NCBI GenBank assembly: GCA_030018505.1 | Contig: JASEHO010000018.1 | Coordinates: 1-16,958, forward strand | Direction of reading: 5' to 3' | From: a bacterium | Lineage (GTDB): Bacteria > UBA9089 > UBA9088 > JAGUXG01 | DNA length: 16,958 nt | Shown here: in pieces, positions 1 through 6,424 of the stretch | How the letters are laid out: each line of letters opens with the position of its first letter | How positions within the stretch are numbered: position 1 is the first letter of the stretch | Notes under the pieces: generated by a model | The model's database searches: none | What the model was told of the DNA's origin: nothing | The model's input: the letters and a program-made list of their open reading frames with translations, nothing else | Made by a program: the position numbers and the translations under genes

Positions 1-238
1 TAGCTATGGAATTTTCTCTGGCTTTTGCTATGGAATTTATTATAGCGTTGAGGAACGATAGTTTAACCCTGCCTTTCTCTATCAGGTGAAGGGTCTCCAT
101 TAAGACAATAACTGATACATAGACAATGCCTGCTTCTTCTGCCTTTTTGATAGCCTCCAATGCCTTCTTTGACAGCTTTTTGTTTAGTTTCTTGTCTACA
201 TACCATATAAGGCTATGGGTATCTAATGTTATCTCCAT
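1..238 (-). CDS. PIN-domain ribonuclease toxin (VapC-like), 3' end outside window
   Basis: The reading frame starts at ATG 238-236 and runs off the left edge after 79 codons. The N-terminus MEITLDTHSLIWYVD matches the first strand and acidic residue (D6) of PIN-domain toxins. A second conserved acid is probably E48 in the segment SVIVLMETLHL. PIN toxins are metal-dependent RNases that usually cut tRNA or rRNA and are held inactive by a cognate antitoxin. The gene overlaps the upstream HTH gene by 10 nt (229-238), typical of translationally coupled toxin-antitoxin pairs. The C-terminal acids needed for a full active site are outside the window, so activity cannot be judged. Confidence 0.8.
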   Translation of the reverse strand, partial: MEITLDTHSLIWYVDKKLNKKLSKKALEAIKKAEEAGIVYVSVIVLMETLHLIEKGRVKLSFLNAIINSIAKARENSIA

Positions 239-498
239 ATCCCTTTGGCTTCATCTATATCCTCATCTGTTACAGTGCTCTCTTTAGCTATTCCCTGCAA
301 TGTAATTCTTTTTGGCCTGTAAGTCTGACCAAAATATTCTCTCAAACTATCCTCTGTTACAAACCATCGTGTGCCCATTTTTCGGCCTTTAATCCTGCCA
401 CTTGCCAAATAATACCTTAAGGTTTCTATTGTAACCTTAAAGACATTTGAAAGCTCCTTTAATGAATAAAGCCTAATATCTCCTATCTGAGTAGCCAT
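229..498 (-). CDS. HTH (excisionase/MerR-type) antitoxin paired with PIN toxin
   Basis: This is an 89-aa protein with an N-terminal helix-turn-helix of the MerR/excisionase (HTH_17) type at about residues 10-56, including SLKELSNVFKVTIETLRYY and a basic wing GRIKGRKMGTRWFV. The tail is short and acidic (VTDEDIDEAKGIWR), as expected for a region that neutralises the toxin. The start is ATG 498-496 because AGGAGG lies 7 nt upstream; an in-frame TTG two codons earlier sits too close to that site. It probably represses its own promoter (552-557/529-534). Because it lies near a tRNA-derived attachment-like site, an alternative role as excisionase-like factor of an integrated element is possible. 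The overlap with a PIN gene favours antitoxin. Confidence 0.75.
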   Translation of the reverse strand: MATQIGDIRLYSLKELSNVFKVTIETLRYYLASGRIKGRKMGTRWFVTEDSLREYFGQTYRPKRITLQGIAKESTVTDEDIDEAKGIWR

Positions 499-528
499 AT
501 TCAAACCTCCTCTTTATTTTATAGCTAC

Positions 529-557
529 ATAATACCATATTTTTCTACTTTTATCAA
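529..557 (-). promoter_or_regulatory. Promoter of the toxin-antitoxin pair
   Basis: On the minus strand TTGATA (557-552), a 17-nt spacer and TATTAT (534-529) form a sigma70-type promoter about 30 nt upstream of the antitoxin start and its AGGAGG. Confidence 0.6.
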
Positions 558-773
558 CCATTTTTTTCTGTTTGCTTCTATATTGATATGGAACCATCCT
601 TCTGTTACCATATTTTAGTAAAAATAGAGGGGTTTGACTGTGCAGTAATTGTGCAGTTGACAGGGTAAAATAAGGCCTAAAACGGTCAAAAACACTATAT
701 GCTTAATCTCTGATTTTCCCAGTAATATCAAGCATTAGCAAGAACGGTGCAATAAGTGAAAGTGTTTGAAAGA
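558..773. other. Non-coding stretch beside the tRNA fragment
   Basis: I see no convincing gene here. It contains a close direct repeat of TGTGCAGT (639-646 and 650-657, 3 nt apart). Such paired short repeats near an attachment site can be recombinase or regulator binding sites, but the sequence does not prove it. Confidence 0.3.
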
Positions 774-818
774 TGACTCATAATCAGAGGGTCGTAGGTT
801 CAAGTCCTACAGGGCCCA
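774..818 (+). other. 3' fragment of a tRNA with CAT anticodon (probable att site)
   Basis: The sequence fits a tRNA from within the anticodon stem to the discriminator base: loop CTCATAA (777-783, anticodon CAT), 3' anticodon stem TCAGA, variable loop GGGTC, T-stem GTAGG/CCTAC around TTCAAGT, acceptor strand AGGGCCC and A73 at 818, with no encoded CCA. The 5' half is absent: nothing upstream resembles the acceptor 5' strand or D arm, and the 5' anticodon stem pairs at only 3 of 5 positions. This is what remains at the far end when a tyrosine-recombinase element integrates into a tRNA gene. The orientation puts the element, and the intact tRNA, to the left. The alternative is a tRNA gene broken by another rearrangement. 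Confidence 0.8.
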
Positions 819-2316
819 TTATGCATCTTCTTATTGCTTTTATATCTTCATCAATGGAGAGTAAAACTTTAGCCTCAGCCTTCAGGATTGCTTTGTAAGT
901 GAACCCTGCTTTGGCGATAAACCAGCCTTTGCATTCCCTTTTCTTACTCTCGGAGATTAAACCCTCAATCTGTTCCTCTGAGATAGGCTCAAGATTCTCT
1001 GATAAGTAAACAAGCCAAGATTCATCTCCAATCGCCTCAATCTCTATTATCTTATTCTGCTTTTTTGCGCTAATCTTATCAAAAACAGGGAGGACAATAT
1101 CTTCTTTTATGCCAAAGAAACCTCCATCTATCTTTTGTCTGGAGAAAGAATAAAGAAGGTCAACAATCTCATCTCTTTCTTCTGGACTTGCTTCTGGAAG
1201 CTCTGGAAGAATTCCATAGTAATACATCCGTATCCACCAGGCAAGAATCCTGCTTGAAATGTAATACCTTTTCTCCCTCTGGCAAACAAGGTCAACATCC
1301 ATCAAGCGTAAAAGCAGGTTTCTGGTTACACCGCTCTTTCTCCTGATATCCCCTGATATATCAGAGAGCGTTGTCTCTCCCCTTTTTGCCAGCCCAGAAA
1401 GAGCTACTCTGAGAAGCCCTTCTCCCCTTGCCTCAGCTATTTTCTGGCTGACTATACTTTGGCAGTAGCGATAAATTGCACCTTCAGTAAAAGAGAGTAA
1501 GAATGCTTCATCTACAGAAAAAGAATCAATCCTTCTTTTTGACTCCAATTCTTTTGCCAGAAGCACAATCAAGCCCGGAGAACCTTCTGTAATCTGATAT
1601 ATTCTTTCTATGGCACTATCGGAAAAGTGAGCTGATGAAAGGAGAGAAAGGGTGAGTTTTCTTGCTTCTGCTTGCTCTATATTATCTAAAAAGAGCTTCT
1701 CATCAAACATTCCTTCCAAAAGTCTTTTCCTATCAGAGGCCAATACCCAACCTATTCTCTTTGTCTTGCTTGCCTCTTGTTTGAAGATAGAGAATGGCTC
1801 AATCTGATAGTTTGCCAGACTTGAAAGGAAAGAAAAGTTGTCAAGAAAGATAATGAGGCGCAGGTCCAGTTTTTTTGCTAAACCTTCTAAAAAAGGAAAG
1901 GTTTCCAAAAAGAGATCTTCCCAATTCGCCCCTTCAAGGCTTTGACAGAATTTATTATAGTTTGCCTCTATTTCAGGGTCTGCCATCTCTTCGACAATCT
2001 TTTTTTGAAAAGAGATGTCAAAATAAAGACTCATATCCTGATCCTTTTCTTCTGAAAGGCTATGAAATACATGTCCAAGAAGATGCAAACAGAAGAAATC
2101 AGGCGAAAGATTCAATTTGGCAAGATCAATATAGACTGGTGATACTTTCTTGGAAATTTCATCAATAAACCTTTTGATTAAGGCTGTTTTCCCATAGCCT
2201 GCATCTGCCAATATGAGAAGGATAGGAGATTTTCCTTTTTGGGTATCAGCCTCTAATTGCTTAAGCCTTTTAATCTCTCTTTCCCTTCCCACAAACATCA
2301 TATTTTCAGACTTCAT
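784..2316 (-). CDS. Archaeal-type P-loop ATPase (AAA family, DUF234-like C-terminus)
   Basis: This is a 510-aa ATP-binding protein. The N-terminus has MMFVGREREIKRL, the entry motif of the archaeal ATPase/ORC-like AAA families. Walker A is ADAGYGKT (residues 37-44) and Walker B is RLIIFLDN (153-160). The middle (about 270-365) is helical with a winged-helix-like segment, and the last ~100 residues (IIEIEAIGDESWLVYL onward) resemble the nuclease-like DUF234 region of this family. The final 11 residues (MGPVGLEPTTL) and the TGA stop are the antisense translation of the tRNA fragment at 774-818, so the natural C-terminus is uncertain. The upstream site GGTAGG is weak and close to the ATG. Physiological role is unknown for most of this family; some members sit on mobile elements. 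Confidence 0.75.
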   Translation of the reverse strand: MKSENMMFVGREREIKRLKQLEADTQKGKSPILLILADAGYGKTALIKRFIDEISKKVSPVYIDLAKLNLSPDFFCLHLLGHVFHSLSEEKDQDMSLYFDISFQKKIVEEMADPEIEANYNKFCQSLEGANWEDLFLETFPFLEGLAKKLDLRLIIFLDNFSFLSSLANYQIEPFSIFKQEASKTKRIGWVLASDRKRLLEGMFDEKLFLDNIEQAEARKLTLSLLSSAHFSDSAIERIYQITEGSPGLIVLLAKELESKRRIDSFSVDEAFLLSFTEGAIYRYCQSIVSQKIAEARGEGLLRVALSGLAKRGETTLSDISGDIRRKSGVTRNLLLRLMDVDLVCQREKRYYISSRILAWWIRMYYYGILPELPEASPEERDEIVDLLYSFSRQKIDGGFFGIKEDIVLPVFDKISAKKQNKIIEIEAIGDESWLVYLSENLEPISEEQIEGLISESKKRECKGWFIAKAGFTYKAILKAEAKVLLSIDEDIKAIRRCIMGPVGLEPTTL

Positions 2317-2365
2317 AACCTACCCAGAAACAAGCTCGGTTTAGGTTTTAAGAATGTATAGTATT

Positions 2366-2414
2366 GGAAATTGAAAATCCGAAATTAGAAATTGGAAATT
2401 AGAAATTGGAATAC
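2366..2414. repeat. Heptad tract, unit RGAAATT
   Basis: Seven consecutive 7-nt units keep phase: GGAAATT, GAAAATC, CGAAATT, AGAAATT, GGAAATT, AGAAATT, GGAATAC. The same unit builds the cores of the two elements at 6222-6398 and 11971-12162, so this may be a relic of one. Confidence 0.85.
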
Positions 2415-2431
2415 AGAATTCTTTATCCACC

Positions 2432-2473
2432 ATTCACCACTAACCACTAACCACTTACCACTAACCACTTATT
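2432..2473. repeat. Heptad tract, unit ACTAACC, abutting the ahcY stop
   Basis: Six in-phase units: ATTCACC, ACTAACC twice, ACTTACC, ACTAACC, ACTTATT. The last unit ends at 2473 and the ahcY stop codon begins at 2474. Confidence 0.85.
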
Positions 2474-3730
2474 CTATGTTCCCATCTCCCAGGAGGAGAG
2501 ATACTTCTTTTGTTCTTCTGTCAGATTGTCTATCTGGATTTCCATTGAGGAGAGCTTAAGCTGTGCTACCTGCTGGTCTATCTCTTTTGGAACATCATAA
2601 ACCCTATTTTCTAAGCTGCCTTTCTTTTTGACGACAAATTCAGAGCATAGTGCCTGATTAGCAAAGGACATATCCATTACTGCCGCAGGATGTCCCTCTG
2701 CTGCCGCAAGGTTGACTAATCTGCCTTCAGCTAAAAGGTTCAGTCTTCTTCCATCAGAGAGGGTATATTCATCAATCACATCCCTCACCTTTCTCTTTGA
2801 GACTGCCAATTTAGTAAGCTCTGGTATATCAATCTCTACATCAAAATGGCCTGTATTAGCCAGAATTGCATCATTTTTCATCACCTCAAAGTGCTCTTTC
2901 CTTAAGACATGGATATCGCCTGTGACTGTAATAAAGATCTCCCCAAGCCTTGCTGCCTCTATCATTGGCATTACAGAAAAGCCATCCATCACAGCCTCTA
3001 ATCCCCTTAATGGGTCCACCTCACAGACAGTTACTAAGGCTCCCATCCCTTTTGCCCGCATAGCCACACCCTTTCCGCACCAGCCATATCCTGCGACAAC
3101 AAACCGCTTTCCTGCAAGGAGAACATTTGTTGCCCGCAAGATTCCATCCATTGTTGACTGACCTGTTCCATACCTATTGTCAAAAAGGTGCTTTGTGTTG
3201 GCATCGTTCACAGCAATCATTGGATACAGGAGCTTTCCATCCTTTTCCATACTGCGAAGCCTAATGACACCTGTGGTTGTCTCCTCTGAACCACCAATCA
3301 CATTGCCTGCCAAATCTTTATGGTCTTTGTGTATGGCAGAGACAAGGTCTGCTCCATCATCCATTGTATAATGGGGTTTTTGGTCTAAAACAGCCTCAAT
3401 ATGCTGATAATAGGTCTTTGTATCCTCTCCGTGGATAGCAAAGACAGGGATTTGGTAATCCGCTACCAAAGAAGCAGCCACATCATCCTGTGTTGAGAGC
3501 GGGTTTGAGGCACAGAGATAAACCTCTGCACCACCTGCCTTTAATGCATCACAAAGATTAGCTGTCTCTGAAGTAACATGAAGGCAACAAGCAATCCTTA
3601 TTCCAGAAAATGGCAGCTCTTTCCTAAACCTTTCTTTGATAAGTTTCAGAACAGGCATCTGGTTGCCTGCCCATTCTATTCTAATCTTTCCCTTTTCACT
3701 CAAACCCAAGTCTTTTACATCGTAATTCAT
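2474..3730 (-). CDS. ahcY: S-adenosylhomocysteine hydrolase
   Basis: This cytosolic NAD-dependent enzyme splits S-adenosyl-L-homocysteine into adenosine and homocysteine, relieving product inhibition of methyltransferases. The 418-aa length fits the shorter bacterial/archaeal form. Visible signatures are YTMDDGADLV (121-130), TTTGVIRL (151-158), NDANTKHLFDNRYGTGQS (175-192), the NAD-binding GYGWCGKG (214-221), NTGHFDVEID and the C-terminal HPAAVMDMSFANQA. GGGAGG lies just upstream of the ATG. It is downstream of metK on the same strand, but a 218-bp gap filled with heptad repeats separates them, so co-transcription is possible, not certain. With metK it forms the core of the activated-methyl cycle. 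Confidence 0.97.
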   Translation of the reverse strand: MNYDVKDLGLSEKGKIRIEWAGNQMPVLKLIKERFRKELPFSGIRIACCLHVTSETANLCDALKAGGAEVYLCASNPLSTQDDVAASLVADYQIPVFAIHGEDTKTYYQHIEAVLDQKPHYTMDDGADLVSAIHKDHKDLAGNVIGGSEETTTGVIRLRSMEKDGKLLYPMIAVNDANTKHLFDNRYGTGQSTMDGILRATNVLLAGKRFVVAGYGWCGKGVAMRAKGMGALVTVCEVDPLRGLEAVMDGFSVMPMIEAARLGEIFITVTGDIHVLRKEHFEVMKNDAILANTGHFDVEIDIPELTKLAVSKRKVRDVIDEYTLSDGRRLNLLAEGRLVNLAAAEGHPAAVMDMSFANQALCSEFVVKKKGSLENRVYDVPKEIDQQVAQLKLSSMEIQIDNLTEEQKKYLSSWEMGT

Positions 3731-3750
3731 TTCATCCTCCCTTAATTAGT

Positions 3751-3806
3751 GTATAGTGTTGAGTGTATAGTGTATAGTGTATAGTGAATAGTGAATAGTG
3801 TATAGT
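3751..3806. repeat. Heptad tract, unit GTATAGT
   Basis: Eight in-phase units: GTATAGT, GTTGAGT, GTATAGT three times, GAATAGT twice, GTATAGT. It lies just upstream of the ahcY ribosome-binding site. Confidence 0.9.
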
Positions 3807-3819
3807 CATAGGATAAATT

Positions 3820-3938
3820 AACTATTCTCTCTATACTCTTAACTCATAACTCTTAACTCTATACTCTTAACTCTATACTCTTAACTCTTAACTCTTAACT
3901 CTTAACTCTATACTCTTAACTCTATACTATTCACTCAT
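3820..3938. repeat. Long heptad tract, units AACTCTT / AACTCTA / TACTCTT
   Basis: Seventeen 7-nt units run without a phase slip for 119 bp. Most are AACTCTT, AACTCTA or TACTCTT, with degenerate units at both ends (AACTATT, CTCTCTA; TACTATT, CACTCAT). It ends 10 nt before the metK stop codon. Read on the minus strand, its ATAGAGT-like units resemble the GTATAGT tract at 3751-3806, so the pair forms a loose inverted repeat in the metK-ahcY gap. Confidence 0.9.
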
Positions 3939-3948
3939 TCCATCCTCT

Positions 3949-5079
3949 TTATTGAAAAACATCTTTCTTGTCCGTTGTCTCCCAGAGAAACTCTTTCTCT
4001 TCCCTGCCAAAATGCCCATAGGCGGCAGTCTTTCTGTAGATTGGTCTTCTTAATTGAAGTGTCTCTATTATCCCTTTTGGTGTGAGATCAAAATTTTTCT
4101 TTATATCTTCAACTATCTCTGCTTCTGGCTTCTTTGCTGTGCCTTTTGTGTTTGCCATAAGAGATATAGGTTCAGCCACACCAATAGCATAGGCGATCTG
4201 AATCTCACACATCTTAGCAATGCCTGAGGCAACAACATTCTTTGCCACATACCTTGCCATATAGGAGGCTGACCTGTCAACCTTTGTTGGGTCCTTTCCA
4301 GAGAAGCATCCGCCACCGTGTGCTCCAACACCACCATAGGTATCAGCGATTATCTTTCTGCCTGTAAGCCCACAGTCTCCTTGGGGACCTCCAACCACAA
4401 ACCTTCCTGTTGGATTGATATAGTATTTTGTCTTCTCATCTAACATAGACTTTGGAAGGATTTTATAGATTACCTCCTCCATTACTCCATCCTTTAAGTC
4501 TGAATACTCAATGTCTGGTGCATGTTGGCAGGATATGACCACAGCCTCAATCCTTGTTGGTATTCCCTCTATATACTCAATAGTAACCTGGGATTTTCCG
4601 TCTGGTCTGAGCCAATCCAAAATCTTGTGTCTCCTCGCATAGGTAAGCCTTCTTGTCAGCTTATGTGCCAAAAGGATGGGCATAGGCATAAGCTCTGGTG
4701 TTTCATTTACAGCATAGCCAAACATCATCCCCTGATCCCCCGCACCACCTGAGTCAACGCCCTGAGCAATGTCAGGGGACTGCTCTTTAATAGAGGTGAT
4801 AACTGCACAGGTTTCATAGTCAAACCCATATTCAGCATCTGTATAGCCAATATCCTGGATGACACCCCTGGTTATTTTGGGTATATCCACATAGCAGGAT
4901 GTGGTTATCTCGCCAGCCACAAAGGCAAGCCCTGTGCTTACTAATGTTTCACAAGCAACCCTTCCAGTTGGGTCTTCTGCCATAATAGCATCCAGAACCC
5001 CATCTGAAATCTGGTCTGCAACCTTATCAGGATGCCCCTCTGTCACGGACTCTGATGTAAAAAGATAGTCTCTCTTCAT
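3949..5079 (-). CDS. metK: S-adenosylmethionine synthetase
   Basis: The enzyme makes S-adenosylmethionine from methionine and ATP. The 376-aa form starts at ATG 5079-5077, where AGGAGG lies 4 nt upstream; an upstream in-frame start would add nine unsupported residues (MSIFNLGGD). Signatures include ESVTEGHPDKVADQISD near the N-terminus, GAGDQGMMFGYA (the GAGDQG nucleotide motif), DGKSQVTIEY, GGPQGDCGLTGRKI, and the phosphate-binding loop GGGCFSGKDPTKVDRS. The length and motif order are those of an intact bacterial enzyme. Its promoter gives a leader of about 20 nt, which leaves no room for a SAM riboswitch; I looked for one and saw none. It is divergent from hldD. Confidence 0.98.
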   Translation of the reverse strand: MKRDYLFTSESVTEGHPDKVADQISDGVLDAIMAEDPTGRVACETLVSTGLAFVAGEITTSCYVDIPKITRGVIQDIGYTDAEYGFDYETCAVITSIKEQSPDIAQGVDSGGAGDQGMMFGYAVNETPELMPMPILLAHKLTRRLTYARRHKILDWLRPDGKSQVTIEYIEGIPTRIEAVVISCQHAPDIEYSDLKDGVMEEVIYKILPKSMLDEKTKYYINPTGRFVVGGPQGDCGLTGRKIIADTYGGVGAHGGGCFSGKDPTKVDRSASYMARYVAKNVVASGIAKMCEIQIAYAIGVAEPISLMANTKGTAKKPEAEIVEDIKKNFDLTPKGIIETLQLRRPIYRKTAAYGHFGREEKEFLWETTDKKDVFQ

Positions 5080-5107
5080 ATCTCCTCCTAAATTAAAAAT
5101 TGACAAG

Positions 5108-5136
5108 AGTATAGCTCATAAAAGAAAGAAAGTCAA
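5108..5136 (-). promoter_or_regulatory. metK promoter
   Basis: On the minus strand TTGACT (5136-5131), a 17-nt spacer and TATACT (5113-5108). The expected transcript start near 5101 gives a ~20-nt leader carrying AGGAGG. Confidence 0.75.
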
Positions 5137-5189
5137 ATTTTCTTTGTCCATGTGTCACAGCAAAATAGAAATCTCCTAATTATTTCTAC

Positions 5190-5219
5190 TTGAGTATTTT
5201 GCCAAGAAAAAGGTATAAT
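5190..5219 (+). promoter_or_regulatory. hldD promoter (leaderless)
   Basis: TTGAGT (5190-5195), an 18-nt spacer and a perfect TATAAT (5214-5219). Exactly 7 nt (5220-5226) separate the -10 from the ATG at 5227, so transcription should start at or next to the A of the start codon. There is no Shine-Dalgarno sequence. Confidence 0.75.
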
Positions 5220-5226
5220 TGATATT

Positions 5227-6219
5227 ATGCTTATCGTAACAGGTGGGGCAGGGTTTATTGGAAGCTCCCTTATCTGGGAGCTAAATCAAAGGGAAAAGGA
5301 TAGAATTATTGTTGTAGATAGCTTAGATAATGAGAACTATAAAAACTTAGTCGGTCTGACCTTCTATGACTACATTGATAAGGATGATTTTTTGCAAAAA
5401 ATAGGAGTGGGTGATTTCAAAAAGGTAGAGGCTATATTTCACTTGGGCGCCTGTTCTGACACTACCTCTACTGAGGCAAAATACCTTATTAAGAATAATT
5501 ACGAATACTCTAAAACCCTGGCTATTCATTGTTTATTGCATAATATCCGGTTTATTTATGCCTCCTCAGCAGCTACTTATGGCGATGGAAACCAGGGATT
5601 CTCAGATGATGAGAATAGGTTACCCTCCTTAAAACCACTAAACTTATATGGCTACTCAAAACACCTTTTTGACCTCTGGGCAAAGAAGGAGGGTTTGTTG
5701 GATAGAATAGTTGGGCTGAAATACTTTAATGTATTTGGACCAAATGAGTATCATAAAGGCAATATGCAGAGTATGGTTCTTCGTGGATTTCACCAGATAA
5801 TCCAGACAGGAAAAATCAGGTTATTTAAGTCATACAGAGAAGGGATTGATGATGGTGAGCAAAAAAGGGATTTTCTCTATGTGAAAGATGCTGTCAAGAT
5901 GACCTTATTCTTCTTTGAAAATTTAGGTCTATCTGGGATATTTAATCTTGGTTCAGGCTGCGCTGAAACATGGAATGCTTTGGCATACAGCCTATTCTCT
6001 GCCTTAAAGATAGAGCCAAATATTGAGTATATTGATATGCCAAAAGAGATGAAAGATCAATACCAGTACTTCACAGAGGCAATACTATCAAAGATTAGAA
6101 ATGCAGGCTATATCGAACCAATTACGAGCCTTTCTGAGGCTATCTTTGATTATGCCGGATACTTAAAAGATAGGCGGTATATCTCCGAGGACTTGACAGA
6201 GCCGAGGAATAGCGTATAG
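5227..6219 (+). CDS. hldD: ADP-L-glycero-D-manno-heptose 6-epimerase
   Basis: This 330-aa extended short-chain dehydrogenase makes the L-glycero heptose precursor of the lipopolysaccharide inner core. The Rossmann motif TGGAGFIGS begins at residue 5, fixing the start at the ATG. Family signatures are FHLGACSDTTST (71-82), YASSAATYGDG (111-121), the catalytic Y141-x3-K145 in YGYSKHLFD, GLKYFNVFGPNEYHKG and KRDFLYVKDA. This combination is specific to HldD rather than general UDP-sugar epimerases. It implies a heptose-containing outer membrane. The mRNA appears leaderless. The TAG stop (6217-6219) lies inside the left direct repeat that flanks the element at 6222-6398. No other heptose gene is in the window. 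Confidence 0.93.
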   Translation: MLIVTGGAGFIGSSLIWELNQREKDRIIVVDSLDNENYKNLVGLTFYDYIDKDDFLQKIGVGDFKKVEAIFHLGACSDTTSTEAKYLIKNNYEYSKTLAIHCLLHNIRFIYASSAATYGDGNQGFSDDENRLPSLKPLNLYGYSKHLFDLWAKKEGLLDRIVGLKYFNVFGPNEYHKGNMQSMVLRGFHQIIQTGKIRLFKSYREGIDDGEQKRDFLYVKDAVKMTLFFFENLGLSGIFNLGSGCAETWNALAYSLFSALKIEPNIEYIDMPKEMKDQYQYFTEAILSKIRNAGYIEPITSLSEAIFDYAGYLKDRRYISEDLTEPRNSV

Positions 6220-6221
6220 TC
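6214..6221. repeat. Left copy of 8-bp target-site duplication GTATAGTC
   Basis: GTATAGTC at 6214-6221 is repeated exactly at 6399-6406, on the two sides of the element 6222-6398. It includes the hldD stop TAG. The unit also matches the GTATAGT heptad found at 3751-3806, so chance similarity to that repeat family is an alternative. Confidence 0.65.
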
Positions 6222-6398
6222 GGGATGGTTTGCTTTTGTTTGAAATCTTGCGGTTAAAAAATGGAAATTGGAAATTAGAAATTAGGAAGAAATTCGAAAT
6301 TATAGTCTTCTTTCTTGCCAATTTCAAATTTCTAATTTCAAATTCTCATTTCTAATTTCCAAAAAAATCAAGGAAAAACGATGAAAATGAATCGTCCC
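6222..6398. mobile_element. MITE-like element, family 1, copy A (177 bp)
   Basis: The element is non-coding. Its ends are imperfect inverted repeats (left GGGATGGTTTGCTTTTGTT; right, read inward, GGGACGATTCATTTTCAT), and it has 8-bp direct repeats outside. Inside is a 91-bp core (6270-6360) bounded by a perfect 13-bp inverted repeat GGAAATTAGAAAT and built of GAAATTR heptads. Copy B (11971-12162) has matching flanks but the core in the opposite orientation. The GGGACGGTT-type terminus recalls short repeats associated with REP/IS200-type transposases; this is from memory and unverified. It separates hldD from the downstream sensor gene. Confidence 0.75.
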
Positions 6399-6424
6399 GT
6401 ATAGTCTAATTTAAGGAGGAAGCA

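Noticed and set aside
774..818. Intact tRNA gene
   Set aside because: No 5' acceptor strand or D arm precedes the anticodon loop, and the 5' anticodon stem is only partly complementary.
2712..3161. 149-codon plus-strand frame opposite ahcY
   Set aside because: Antisense shadow of ahcY, rich in Ser/Pro/Thr as expected from reverse reading; no ribosome site.
3745..3940. CRISPR array
   Set aside because: Units are 7 nt, contiguous and without unique spacers; no cas gene is present.
4113..4337. 74-codon frame inside metK
   Set aside because: Out-of-frame shadow of a strongly conserved gene.
5080..5226. SAM riboswitch upstream of metK
   Set aside because: The promoter leaves a leader of about 20 nt, and no SAM-type conserved core is visible in the gap.
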